Assembly (NCBI GenBank): GCA_945862235.1 | Contig: CAMAYU010000007.1 | Coordinates: 1 to 64,000 of the forward strand | DNA length: 64,000 nucleotides | Direction of reading: 5' to 3' | Origin: Schlesneria paludicola DSM 18645 | GTDB lineage: Bacteria > Planctomycetota > Planctomycetia > Planctomycetales > Planctomycetaceae | In this document: positions 1-8,545 of the stretch, piece after piece | How positions within the stretch are numbered: position 1 is the stretch's first letter | Layout of the letters: each line of letters begins with the position of its first letter | Notes under the pieces: model-generated | What the model saw: only the letters and a program-made list of their open reading frames with translations | Told to the model about the DNA's origin: nothing | Databases searched by the model: none | Position numbers and translations under genes: made by a program

Positions 1-369
1 CAACAGGCGTTCGATCCGTGGCGTCAGGTCTACAACACCGAGCGGCCTCACGAAGCGTTGAGCCTGGAAGTTCCCGCGAGTCGCTATCGCGCCAGCGAGC
101 GTTCGTACCCGGAGACCCTGCCGGTGATCGAGTACGCACCCGACGTGCACGTCCGCCGCGCATCGCTCAAGGGCGTGATCAAGTTCGACTCGCGTTCGAC
201 CCGCATCGGCCGAGCCTTCAGTGGCGAGCCAGTCGGCGTGCGGCCCACTCCAACCGCGGGCCTCTATGAAGTGTTCTACGCCCACCAAACGCTGGGCCGA
301 TTCGACGTGAGCCAAACCCCACGCGGCAGTCCCGAGGTATTAAACATCCACCGCGTTCTCCGCGAATGA
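1..369 (+). CDS. IS481-type transposase, C-terminal part (cut by window edge)
   Basis: The frame is open from base 1, so the true start lies left of the window; the ATG in the ORF track is internal. The visible protein begins QQAFDPWRQVYNTERPHEAL, the typical tail of an rve-type integrase core in IS481-like transposases (W-R-x-x-Y-N-x-x-R-P-H-E-A-L, then a P-A-S-x-Y segment). It continues with about 80 residues of the C-terminal domain and a normal stop. The catalytic DDE residues would be upstream and cannot be checked. No host gene overlaps it. It could be an intact IS entering from the left or a remnant. Confidence 0.8.
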   Translation, partial: QQAFDPWRQVYNTERPHEALSLEVPASRYRASERSYPETLPVIEYAPDVHVRRASLKGVIKFDSRSTRIGRAFSGEPVGVRPTPTAGLYEVFYAHQTLGRFDVSQTPRGSPEVLNIHRVLRE

Positions 370-755
370 CCTGACCGTGACGAATGACGACCAGTCGCTC
401 ACTCCCCACAGTCGGTATCTCCGGCCACGCCGCAGACTTTGGAACCCGTTCTCGTCTCCTTCAACCTGTTACACATGTCCCCAGTTTAATAGAGAAGCAA
501 GCCGGGCCACCCCGCGGGTCCTGTCCTGCCAAGATCGTCCCTGCTGTGGAGCGATGATTGTTCACTCGCGTACGTAGTTGCCAATCATGGCTCCACCGAG
601 ACAAGCTGGGCGGAGGCCAAATCTTTCGTTCGTCATCGCTTCTAGCGGTCAATCATCGCTTCCACCGAGGCAAGCTCGGAGGGGAGCCTTCAAAAAACAG
701 TCCGTGTGACTTCAAAGCTCTCGCTTCGGGTTGGTGTCCTGTTGAAAGGAAGATC
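370..755. other. Intergenic region between transposase tail and DUF1598 gene
   Basis: No convincing gene is seen in these 386 bases. The stretch holds a TGTTACACATGTCCCC segment at about 470-485 that may be an IS end, a two-copy direct repeat at 582-688, and at 721-738 a half copy (gcttcgggttggtgtcc) of a palindromic repeat family found elsewhere in the window. Confidence 0.5.
582..688. repeat. Two-copy direct repeat upstream of the DUF1598 gene
   Basis: Two imperfect copies of about 37 bases share the core CACCGAG(A/G)CAAGCT. They lie at 582-617 and 650-688, separated by about 32 bases, and end about 70 bases before the start codon at 756. Function is unknown; a regulatory role or a duplication relic is possible. 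Confidence 0.55.
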
Positions 756-2135
756 ATGTACACGACGCGCCGTTCACTGGGGTTGATGATCGCTGTCTGC
801 GGTGTCCTTGCCGGTGAAGTGTTTGCTCAGGGAAACAACAACCAGAACAACAATCAAAACAACGCGAGCGGCATCAAGGTGGATGCCCAAGGAGTGGTGA
901 GCTTTGCCCTCGCCAATGACAGTGCGGGAGTGCTCGATAAGAAGCGGCGCGAGGCGGCGGCGAAGAAGAACGCGGTGGGTGATTCCTCCAAGCGGAGTGA
1001 CCAACGCTTGGTGTCGTTGGTGAAACTGGAGAGGCGGGTTCAGGAATGCCTTGCCGAGGGGAAGCCGATCCCCGACGAAGTCTTCTATCTCGCGGGGCTG
1101 CAACGGATCGACCAAGTCTTCGTGTTTCCTGACGACAAGGATTTGGTGATCGCGGGACCGGCGGAGGGCTTCGTGCCAGATGCCGTCGGTCGGATGATCG
1201 GGGTCGAAAGTGGCAGACCCGCGCTGAGGCTGGACGATCTCGCCGTTGCCCTGCGGACGTTGTTCAAATCGCGCGAAGTCGGCTGCTCGATCGATCCCGT
1301 TCCCGAACGACTGGCCTCGTTGCAGAAGTTCGTTCAAGCGGGCGGACCATCGACCGTGGCGGCCGTCGAAGCGCGATTCAAACAGATGGACGACATCCTC
1401 GGCCTGCAAAACGTGCGCGTTGATGGCGTTCCCGCCGAGACTCACTTTGCTCTTTCGCTGATCGAAGCGGACTACCGCATGAAGCGGATTTCCATCGGCC
1501 TCGAAAACCCCGGCGTCAAAGGCTTGAAGAGCCATCTGGCGATGATCGGTGCCGGAGGAAACACGATTCAGCGCTGGTGGTTTGTCCCGCTCTACGACGC
1601 GATCTATCGGAGCGACGATGGTCTCGCCTACCAGTTCGAGGGCCAGCGCGTCCAACTGTTGTCGCAGGAGGAAATGTCGGACGCACAGGGCAACCGCTCC
1701 GCTGCGGCAACAACACGCCTTTCGACTCAAGCCTTCGCCAAGCAGTTCACCGAGAAGTATCCCGAGCTGGCTGACCGCTCACCGATCTTCGCCGAGTTGC
1801 AAAACCTGATCGACTTGGCGGTTCTCGCAGCGTTGATTCAAAAGGAGCGGCTCGATCACAAGGTCGATTGGAAAATGACGACCCTGCTCGACGAACAACG
1901 ATTCCTCGTACCGACCTATCCGACGCCGAAGCAAGTTCCGTCACTGGTCAACTACAAGCGCGCGGGGAGCAACATCGTGGGCCTCGTCGGCGGCGGAGTC
2001 ACCATCCGACCGCAACAGGTGCTGAACAAGCTGACCTCGCCCCCCGATTCCAAGGCCCCGCGCCTCGATGCGATCCGAACCACCGCCGCATCCGCCAAAC
2101 GAACCGACTCGCACCCGTGGTGGTGGGACCGTTGA
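756..2135 (+). CDS. Secreted DUF1598-type planctomycete protein
   Basis: A 459-residue protein. The track ORF starts at 558, but the ATG at 756 has a Shine-Dalgarno GAAAGGAAG just upstream and gives a classic signal peptide (MYTTRRSLGLMIAVCGVLAG, cleavage near VFAQ-G). After the signal comes a short Asn/Gln-rich linker (QGNNNQNNNQ). A globular region of about 350 residues follows, resembling the DUF1598 family known mainly from planctomycetes. The protein ends in a tail with tryptophans (HPWWWDR). No enzymatic motif is recognised. It is probably an envelope or periplasmic protein. The family assignment is from memory of the pattern and was not computed. Confidence 0.75.
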   Translation: MYTTRRSLGLMIAVCGVLAGEVFAQGNNNQNNNQNNASGIKVDAQGVVSFALANDSAGVLDKKRREAAAKKNAVGDSSKRSDQRLVSLVKLERRVQECLAEGKPIPDEVFYLAGLQRIDQVFVFPDDKDLVIAGPAEGFVPDAVGRMIGVESGRPALRLDDLAVALRTLFKSREVGCSIDPVPERLASLQKFVQAGGPSTVAAVEARFKQMDDILGLQNVRVDGVPAETHFALSLIEADYRMKRISIGLENPGVKGLKSHLAMIGAGGNTIQRWWFVPLYDAIYRSDDGLAYQFEGQRVQLLSQEEMSDAQGNRSAAATTRLSTQAFAKQFTEKYPELADRSPIFAELQNLIDLAVLAALIQKERLDHKVDWKMTTLLDEQRFLVPTYPTPKQVPSLVNYKRAGSNIVGLVGGGVTIRPQQVLNKLTSPPDSKAPRLDAIRTTAASAKRTDSHPWWWDR

Positions 2136-2159
2136 TTCCAAGCTGCCGTTGGAAGTTCA

Positions 2160-2325
2160 GGGCCAGCGCCTTGTTGGGTCTGCAAAAAATATCGGGGGCG
2201 ACCAGCGGCGCTTCGCCGCGCCGGCCCACCATGATTTCTGGACGTTTTATGATGGTGGACCGGCGGTCGAACCGAGCTGGCCCCAATCTACGTTGAAAAA
2301 GGCGATGGCTCTGTTGGAACCTTCC
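2160..2325 (+). repeat. Dispersed repeat, copy 1 of about 165 bp
   Basis: The sequence from GGCCAGCGCCTTGTTGGG through GCGCCGGCCCACCATGATTT to AAGGCGATGGC...CTG reappears inverted at 13820-13985. The best-conserved blocks are CCAGCGCCTTGTTGGG, TTCGCCGCGCCGGCCCACC and GCGATGGC. Both copies are intergenic and have no long ORF of their own. Confidence 0.75.
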
Positions 2326-2407
2326 GTGAAGTTTGCCGTTCGTTCTCGTGACTCGTACACTCCGGCCCCTCCCTGATTGACCTGCCGAGAATTGAAAGGC
2401 CAGCCTC

Positions 2408-3313
2408 ATGTCAGAACCAGTATCCTTTGGTTCACCTTCCGCGACTGCTCCTGCCGCCGCAGCGTCGTTTGTCATCAATGTCACCATGACCACGTTTCAG
2501 CAGGAGGTCATGCAGCGCTCGCTCGAAGGGTTGGTCGTACTCGACTTCTGGGCTCCGTGGTGTCAGCCGTGTCAGCAACTCGCGCCGGTGCTCGAGAAGC
2601 TGGCCGTTGAGTACGCGGGCAAGTTCACTCTGGCCAAGGTCAACACGGACGCCGAACCCAACATCGCGCAGGCATTCGGGATTCAATCGCTCCCCACCGT
2701 GATCGCGTTTGCGAATGGACAACCTGTCGATCAGTTTCAGGGGATGCTGACGGAAGAGCAGATTCGACAGTGGCTCGCGCCGCTGTTGCCTTCGCCCGCG
2801 CAGATTCTCGCGCGAGAAGCGGCCGCGTTGGTCGAGACCGATCCTCAGGCAGCCGAGTCCAAGTACCGCGAGGCACTCGCGCTGATGCCCGATCAGGATC
2901 CGTTGAAGATTTGTTTGGCGAGCGTGCTGCTCAAGCAAGGCCGACTCGACGAATGCGGTTCGTTGATCGCCGCTCTCGAACAACGCGGCTTCCTCGAACC
3001 GGATGCCGAGCGGATCAAGTCGGAACTCGAACTCCGCGTCGCCAGCGCCGAGAGTGGCGGAGTCGAAGAAGCCCGTAAGACGGCCGAGGCCGATCCGACG
3101 AATCTCGTCCTGCAAGTGCGAGTCGCCGATGCCCTCGCGGCATCGTCACAACACCGCAAGGCACTCGAACTTTGCTTGGAGATCGTCCAACAAGACTTCG
3201 GCGACGCTCGCACCGCCGCCAAGGACACGATGGTCAACATCTTCTCGATCCTCGGCCCCGCCTCCGAGCTGACGAGCGAGTTCCGACGCAAGCTTTCGAC
3301 CGCGCTTTACTGA
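2408..3313 (+). CDS. Thioredoxin-domain protein with C-terminal TPR (CnoX/YbbN-like)
   Basis: A 301-residue protein. Residues about 28-130 form a thioredoxin fold with an intact WCQPC active site in the context LDFWAPWCQPCQQLAPVL, and with the cis-proline motif LPTVIAF. Residues about 140-300 are helical and carry tetratricopeptide-like repeats (AALVETDPQAAESKYREAL and later copies). This matches the YbbN/CnoX architecture, a holdase and redox co-chaperone that hands clients to GroEL. E. coli CnoX has lost one active-site cysteine, whereas both are present here, so an oxidoreductase role is possible. The first 25 residues are a low-complexity extension; an internal ATG at MTTFQQEVM could be the real start. 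Confidence 0.85.
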   Translation: MSEPVSFGSPSATAPAAAASFVINVTMTTFQQEVMQRSLEGLVVLDFWAPWCQPCQQLAPVLEKLAVEYAGKFTLAKVNTDAEPNIAQAFGIQSLPTVIAFANGQPVDQFQGMLTEEQIRQWLAPLLPSPAQILAREAAALVETDPQAAESKYREALALMPDQDPLKICLASVLLKQGRLDECGSLIAALEQRGFLEPDAERIKSELELRVASAESGGVEEARKTAEADPTNLVLQVRVADALAASSQHRKALELCLEIVQQDFGDARTAAKDTMVNIFSILGPASELTSEFRRKLSTALY

Positions 3314-3323
3314 GGAAGTCAGG

Positions 3324-3530
3324 AAGAGTTTGAACCACGAATCTCACGAATCTGAAGGCGGGAAGGCAAAAGTTACGAGAGACGAAGGCCCAACTGAAGC
3401 TGGCGATTTGGTGACGTCCTTCATTGACCGCGCGATCACTCGCCAAACGGACTGAAATCACAATCGCCTGCATTCTGCCTCCTCCTCTTCAGATTCGTGC
3501 GTATTCGTCTGATTCGTGGTTCAAACTCTT
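3324..3530. repeat. Inverted repeat with 20-bp perfect arms
   Basis: AAGAGTTTGAACCACGAATC at 3324-3343 is repeated exactly inverted at 3511-3530, with further 'cacgaat' motifs inside. It fills most of the 359-base gap between the thioredoxin and adhesin-like genes. No gene is supported in the gap. Confidence 0.7.
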
Positions 3531-3672
3531 TGCCTCTCGCCTCAACTCGCCGCTTCAAAACGGTCTGATGCGTTCGTAGAATCTCGCCCACTGCCCGCCT
3601 GACTGATCCCGCCAGATTGCCTTCCACTTGATGCTCTGCACTTGATGCCTTCCGACTGAGGACCGATTCACG

Positions 3673-6600
3673 ATGATCTCTCACGCTCGTTTCGTTGCTG
3701 TTCTGATTGGACTGGGACTACTCAGAGCGACTGCGTTCGCTCAAGAGGCGGTTGATGAAGTGAAGGGGGCCATTCGTGCGACGGCGGTCGTCAACTTCTC
3801 GTTCGATGAGGAGAGTGGTTCGGCACTGGACACGGCGGCGGCAGGAGCGGTGCCAGATGAAGGAAAACTTGTCGGCGATCCGGCTCGTGTGGCGAGTCCC
3901 TTCTGGAATCAGACCGGCAAGAAAGCCGTGCAACTCGACGCAGCCAAGTCGCAATGTGTTGAGATCGCCGACGGTGCCGATGTCGATGCGACGAAAGCGG
4001 TCTCATTTGGGCTGATGGTCGTCAATCTGACCGAGCCAACCGACGCGGCCTATCACGGACTTGTTGCCAAGCGAGGATTGACGGCCCCAGCATCAACCAA
4101 CTACGGCATCAACTTCACGATGCAGGCCGACAACTTTCAGGTCTACATTCACGACGGGACCACGTTCAAAGTCGTCACCTACAGCACGAAGGCGGCGCTG
4201 CCGTATCGCAAGCTGGTCTATCTCACCGCAACGTTTCTCGTCGGAGATGCTCCGAAGCAAGACGACGACACCGACGAGGACGATGTCCGGATCATGCTGT
4301 TCGCGAACGGCGAACCACTGGTGCCGCTCAGTTCCGGCTCTGGTTATGTCCAAGGGAACCAGGCGTGGATCACGAACGTCAACGTGGCCGGGTTGCTCAA
4401 CTCGTTCACCACGACGATCGGTCGGAGCGAGCCGGGCCTTGAGCATCTGAGCTGCGTCGTCGACGAGTTCTCGCTGTTCGACAAGGCACTCAGCCCGCCT
4501 CAGGTGAAGCGGCTGTTCCTCGAAGTGGCGGGTAACAACGTCGCGAAGCTCATCGCCGCCGACAAACCGGTCCCGGCGATCGTGCCGGTGATTGGAAGTC
4601 TCTCTCAAGCCGGTCTGCAAATCGGCCAGACGACGCAGCTCATCGTGAACGGCACCGACTTGGGGCCAGACCCGGCAGCGGTCTTCCCTGTTCCCGGAGT
4701 GCAGTTCGCGGTTGCGGAAGGCTCGGTTCCGAATCAACTGAAGCTGAACGTGACCATTCCCGCCGATACAACGCCCGGCATCTATCCGCTGTGGGTGAAG
4801 TCGCAAGCGGGGGTGAGCAAGTCGGTCGCGCTGGCTCTCGACCGCTTGCCGCACGTCGCGGTCGGTGGCTCGACTCCTGCAGCGCCCGCCACGTTGCCTG
4901 CCGCGTTTTTCGGAATGCTTTCCGGCGGACAGCAGCATCGCGTTTACTTCAGCGGAACGAAGGGGCAGCGTGTCGTGGCCGATGTCGAACTGAAGCGACT
5001 CGGCGGCGCGGCCAATCCGGTGGTCGAGATCAAGTCGCCAGCCGGGACGCCGCTTGCCATCGGTTGGGGACAGAGTTCACTCAAGGGAGACGCGCGAGCT
5101 GAAATGATTCTCCCAAGCGACGGCCTCTATCACATCGAGCTGCACGACCTGACATTCGGCGGGCCGGGGCAGAGTATCTTCCGATTGAAGGTCGGGGATT
5201 TGAAGCTCGTCGATGCCGTGTTGCCTGCTGCCGCTGTGTCTGGGCCACTGGAAGTCGAACTGGTTGGGAGCGGTTTCGCACCTGGAACAAAGCTGGCGGG
5301 AATCTTCGCGTCGGCCAGTGAAAGCGCGAGCGGACTTCTTTCGTTACCGTTGGAGTCGGGTGTGGCCAGTGGTGTTCCTTCGATGTCCGTCAGTCGCGGG
5401 ACCGAGATTGTCGAAGCGGCCCGTTCGGCTGACGGTGTTCTTCAACGCGTCGATGCCACGTTCGCGCAGGCTCCCATCAAACAGGTCGCAATCAGTGGCC
5501 GAGTCGCCGTGAAGAACGAACGCGATCGGTTCTTGCTCAATGTCACCGCCGGACAGCGATTGAAGTTCACGCTGCAATCGGACTCGGTCGGCTCGACGCT
5601 CGAAGGTGAGATCGCCCTCTTCGCGAACCCGCCCACGACTGCCGTTGCTCAGACGAGCGACCAACCGACTATCGGCGATCCGTCGTTGGAGTACGTGGTG
5701 CCAGCAGGCGTCGCGCAAGTGATCGTGCAAGTCCGTGACCTCTTTGGGCGCGGAGACGCGCGCGCGTTCTATCGCCTCGTCATCGAACCGGCGGGGCAAC
5801 CGACGTTCTCGCTGATGCTCAACACTCCGACCGTGAACTTGCCCGAAGATGGATCGGCCATCGTCGAGATGCAGATCACCCGCGCGGGCTATGCGGGACC
5901 GATCAAGCTGAGCGTCGTCGGTGACAACAGCGTCGTGGTCTCTCCCAACGAGATTGCCGCCAACATGCAGGGGAAGGCGTTGCTGAGGCTGGTCCGCACG
6001 AACAAGCCCGCAGAAGGAACGGCTCCGCTGTTGAGACTCTTCGGCGAATCGGTCGGCGCGGACCCAGCCATCAAGCAGACTGCGCGGCTGCAAACGGGCG
6101 TCGTCGCCCCGACCTTCACCGACACAATGGCCGTCGGCACGATCCGTCCGTCGGGTCTCGGCATCGAGCTTCAACAGCTTCCCACCGTCCTCTTCCGAGG
6201 CGTGAGTCATCCGATTCCGATGATCCTCAAACGCCAGCCGCAAGCGGGCGAAGAGTCGCTCCCGGTGAAGCTGTTGCTCGACTCGACGGAACCCGTGCGT
6301 CGCCGCGATCCGAACAACCCGGCACCGGGCAACTTCCCACTCGTCGCGGCGGCTCCTCAAATGATCATGCCCGATCAACCCGAACTGGCGACGGTGAAGA
6401 TCGTCGTCCCGCTCGAATCGGTCGAGCCGGTGATCGACTTCGTGGTGAAGGTCGAAGCGACGCCGCACGTTTACTCGGATCGAGTCCTCGCCAGCGCGTT
6501 CTCGCAACCGTTCCGGGCCGAGATCAAGAACGCCGTCGCGCCGAAGGTCGATGACGCCACGTTGGCCGTCGTCGGTGAAGCCGATCACAAAATCACCGGC

Positions 6601-6843
6601 CTCCTGCAACGGACGCCCGGCTTCACGGGCCCAGCCGAAGTGACCCTCACCGGCCTTCCCGCTGGTTACACCGTCCAACCGGTCACCGTCGCGGGCGATC
6701 AGGACAAGTTCGAGTTCGTCGTGAAGGCCCCCAAAGTGGCCGCCGACACGCCGGTGGCTAACGTCAAACTGCGGGTCACTTCGAGTGGCAGCCTGCTCAT
6801 CGCCGAGATGCCGGTCAATGTGAAGGTTGTCGCGAGCAAGTGA
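3673..6843 (+). CDS. Large secreted multidomain protein with LamG-like domain
   Basis: A 1056-residue protein with an N-terminal signal peptide (MISHARFVAVLIGLGLLRAT, cleavage near AFAQ). Residues about 35-285 resemble a concanavalin/LamG-type lectin domain (VNFSFDEESGSALDTAA, VEIADGADVDATKAVSFG, LSCVVDEFSLFDKALS). Residues about 300-390 look like an IPT/TIG-type Ig fold. Then come beta-rich modules resembling bacterial pre-peptidase C-terminal domains (QRVVADVELKRLGG, RLKFTLQSDSVGSTLEGEI). The C-terminal third is more Ig-like beta sandwich. No protease or glycosidase motif is visible. It is most likely exported to the periplasm or cell surface. Domain names are pattern inferences. Confidence 0.7.
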   Translation: MISHARFVAVLIGLGLLRATAFAQEAVDEVKGAIRATAVVNFSFDEESGSALDTAAAGAVPDEGKLVGDPARVASPFWNQTGKKAVQLDAAKSQCVEIADGADVDATKAVSFGLMVVNLTEPTDAAYHGLVAKRGLTAPASTNYGINFTMQADNFQVYIHDGTTFKVVTYSTKAALPYRKLVYLTATFLVGDAPKQDDDTDEDDVRIMLFANGEPLVPLSSGSGYVQGNQAWITNVNVAGLLNSFTTTIGRSEPGLEHLSCVVDEFSLFDKALSPPQVKRLFLEVAGNNVAKLIAADKPVPAIVPVIGSLSQAGLQIGQTTQLIVNGTDLGPDPAAVFPVPGVQFAVAEGSVPNQLKLNVTIPADTTPGIYPLWVKSQAGVSKSVALALDRLPHVAVGGSTPAAPATLPAAFFGMLSGGQQHRVYFSGTKGQRVVADVELKRLGGAANPVVEIKSPAGTPLAIGWGQSSLKGDARAEMILPSDGLYHIELHDLTFGGPGQSIFRLKVGDLKLVDAVLPAAAVSGPLEVELVGSGFAPGTKLAGIFASASESASGLLSLPLESGVASGVPSMSVSRGTEIVEAARSADGVLQRVDATFAQAPIKQVAISGRVAVKNERDRFLLNVTAGQRLKFTLQSDSVGSTLEGEIALFANPPTTAVAQTSDQPTIGDPSLEYVVPAGVAQVIVQVRDLFGRGDARAFYRLVIEPAGQPTFSLMLNTPTVNLPEDGSAIVEMQITRAGYAGPIKLSVVGDNSVVVSPNEIAANMQGKALLRLVRTNKPAEGTAPLLRLFGESVGADPAIKQTARLQTGVVAPTFTDTMAVGTIRPSGLGIELQQLPTVLFRGVSHPIPMILKRQPQAGEESLPVKLLLDSTEPVRRRDPNNPAPGNFPLVAAAPQMIMPDQPELATVKIVVPLESVEPVIDFVVKVEATPHVYSDRVLASAFSQPFRAEIKNAVAPKVDDATLAVVGEADHKITGLLQRTPGFTGPAEVTLTGLPAGYTVQPVTVAGDQDKFEFVVKAPKVAADTPVANVKLRVTSSGSLLIAEMPVNVKVVASK

Positions 6844-6880
6844 GATTGTTGCGGAGTACACGCTGGTCAAACGACCGGCG

Positions 6881-7609
6881 TCACTCCCGAGAATTCGCAT
6901 CGAACCAGTTCGCCGCGGTTCGCTTCGCCGTCTTGGACTTGCCATGTGTGGCTTCACGGCGGATGGCCCACTCCTCGCCTGCGAAGTGGGAATCAACGAG
7001 TCACGGGATTACAGGGCTATCTGGCGTCGGTCGCAGCAATACGCCATCTGTTGGCAAGAACGGAAGGCCCTGCGTCTGACCGTGCAATCGACAGAAGAAG
7101 AGCCGACCTTGATCTGGCCTTCCTTCGGGTGCGCCGGGGAGAAAGATCGGCCCCTCGAATTCAAGCACCTCATCGCGTTCAGGCACTTTGGCAGAGGCCG
7201 CTTCGTCACGAGCCATCTCCATCCGCAATAGCGGCTGGCCACCGCGCGTCACCTCGGCTATCGCAGGGAGTCCGACATCCACGCGGACTCCCGCGTAGTG
7301 ACACGGAGTCCGAAAGAGGATCCGTTCGACAAAGGCGAAGAACCGGATCGAATTGAAGGCTTGAACGAGGAACGCTCCGTCACGAGTCGTTCCACCGAGA
7401 GTTCGGCTGACGAACACGGAGATCGAAAGCTCTCGAAAAGTGGGGCCCATGAACCGGCTTTCTGCCGCGCAAATCAAAAGGCTCGCACGGCCACCCTCCT
7501 CCGTCGGGAACAGCCCTTCCCCCGCCAATCGCTCCAGCCAGAACGAGAAGTCCGCAACGCCTCGCAACGAAACTTCTCGCACGGGTGAGACCCCTACGTC
7601 GTACTTCAT
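6881..7609 (-). pseudogene. Conserved hypothetical gene interrupted by an in-frame TGA
   Basis: The track ORF (7001-7609) stops after ...RPTPDSPVIP. Reading through the TGA at 7001-7003 gives a further 39 residues, LVDSHFAGEEWAIRREATHG..., that look like genuine protein and end at a TGA at 6881. A single change from TGG (Trp) would explain the interruption. The body contains FRELSISVFVSR and AFLVQAFNSIRFFAFVER, suggesting a compact beta-barrel protein, perhaps acetoacetate-decarboxylase or DUF2071-like, but I do not firmly recognise the family. It sits next to another broken gene on the same strand, which favours decay over recoding. Confidence 0.6.
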
Positions 7610-7650
7610 TCGTGAGCCTTAGTTGTCAGCTTGCCTAATCGGCATGGTGC

Positions 7651-8425
7651 TCACTTCGTGGCAGTAATGAGACGCTGCTGTGACCACACCAACTGACTCT
7701 CATTCAGTGGCGGTGCCACACTGCGGTCGTAGTGGAGCGTGTAGTCGTAGCCAGCGCGGTCGTAGGTCGTGGTGAAGACGGTTTGCAAATCGAGTGACAC
7801 GTCCGGGTCGCCGTCGGTCAGCCGAATGGGGGATCGTCGGCAGTGAACGATCCGGCGGCGACGCATAGACCTCGGCCATCGGTCTCCGTTCGGCACGCGA
7901 CACGAACGCGAAGTAGTCTCCCGGCGAAAGTGGCTCGACGGTCGGGAGTCGCTCGCCCCCGCGCAGCAGGTCGATCTCGATCAGGTGCGCGCGGCTGCGG
8001 AGAAGTGAGTTCCGTTTGGCGAGCTACTCGGCCCGACCATCGCGCGACGACTTATTGGTCGGCGAGAGGAGTTCGATGATGGCGACGGTCTCCTCGTTGT
8101 CGCTTCGGCGAATCGCAAGGTAGGGAAGCTCGAGTGGCTCCGTCATCGGAAGAGTGAAAACGGTCGGTTCGATGGCGACGGCGACACCGCCGTCATTGTC
8201 TTCCATCCAACCAGCACCTCGAACCACTGAGACTTCGGGAACGAATATCGTGACTGGCGTCCCATCTTCTTTGGCGAGATAGATGTCTTCCTCAACATCG
8301 ACCACGTAACGCGGACGGACGTGCGGCATCAACGCGTCGCCAATCGCGGCGATAAAGCGTGTGTGGAAGCCCTTCCACTTCTGGCCTTCAATAAACGGGT
8401 CCATTCCAGGGAACGGTGATGGCAT
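7651..8425 (-). pseudogene. DUF4058 family gene, broken by a nonsense codon and a frameshift
   Basis: The N-terminus MPSPFPGMDPFIE is the hallmark of DUF4058 proteins, and the body (YVVDVEEDIYLAKEDG, IIELLSPTNKS) agrees. The frame stops at TAG (8024-8026) after SSRDGRAE. Read-through continues with LAKRNSLLRSRAHLIEIDLL and YFAFVSRAERRPMAEVY, so the TAG replaces an expected Tyr codon. A second lesion lies in a run of five G at 7828-7832 (C on the coding strand). With one C fewer, the frame passes from PTI into PIRLTDGDPDVSLDLQTV, seen in the track ORF ending at 7651. Two independent lesions indicate a pseudogene. Confidence 0.85.
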
Positions 8426-8454
8426 AAGGACTCTCGGTAACAGCCTGTCCTTAA

Positions 8455-8531
8455 CGTAGGGTAAGCGTCTCGCTTGCCCGCTTTCTCAGAGCGAACTTGG
8501 GGCTGGTGGCGAACCAGACGCTTACCCTACG
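8455..8531. repeat. Palindromic repeat (CGTAGGGTAAGCGTCT family)
   Basis: CGTAGGGTAAGCGTCT at 8455-8470 is matched inverted by AGACGCTTACCCTACG at 8516-8531. The same core occurs in the longer perfect palindrome at 47621-47717. It lies just past the 3' end of pyrB. Confidence 0.8.
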
Positions 8532-8545
8532 AGCGGTTCGCGAAC

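Noticed and set aside
470-493. TGTTACACATGTCCCCAGTT as the right end of the IS481 element
   Set aside because: Orientation relative to the transposase is ambiguous and the matching left end is outside the window, so no IS boundary is called.
5344-6996. 550-aa minus-strand ORF opposite the large secreted protein
   Set aside because: Biased antisense shadow (rich in R, D, H, L). The plus strand has a signal peptide and recognisable beta-rich domains.
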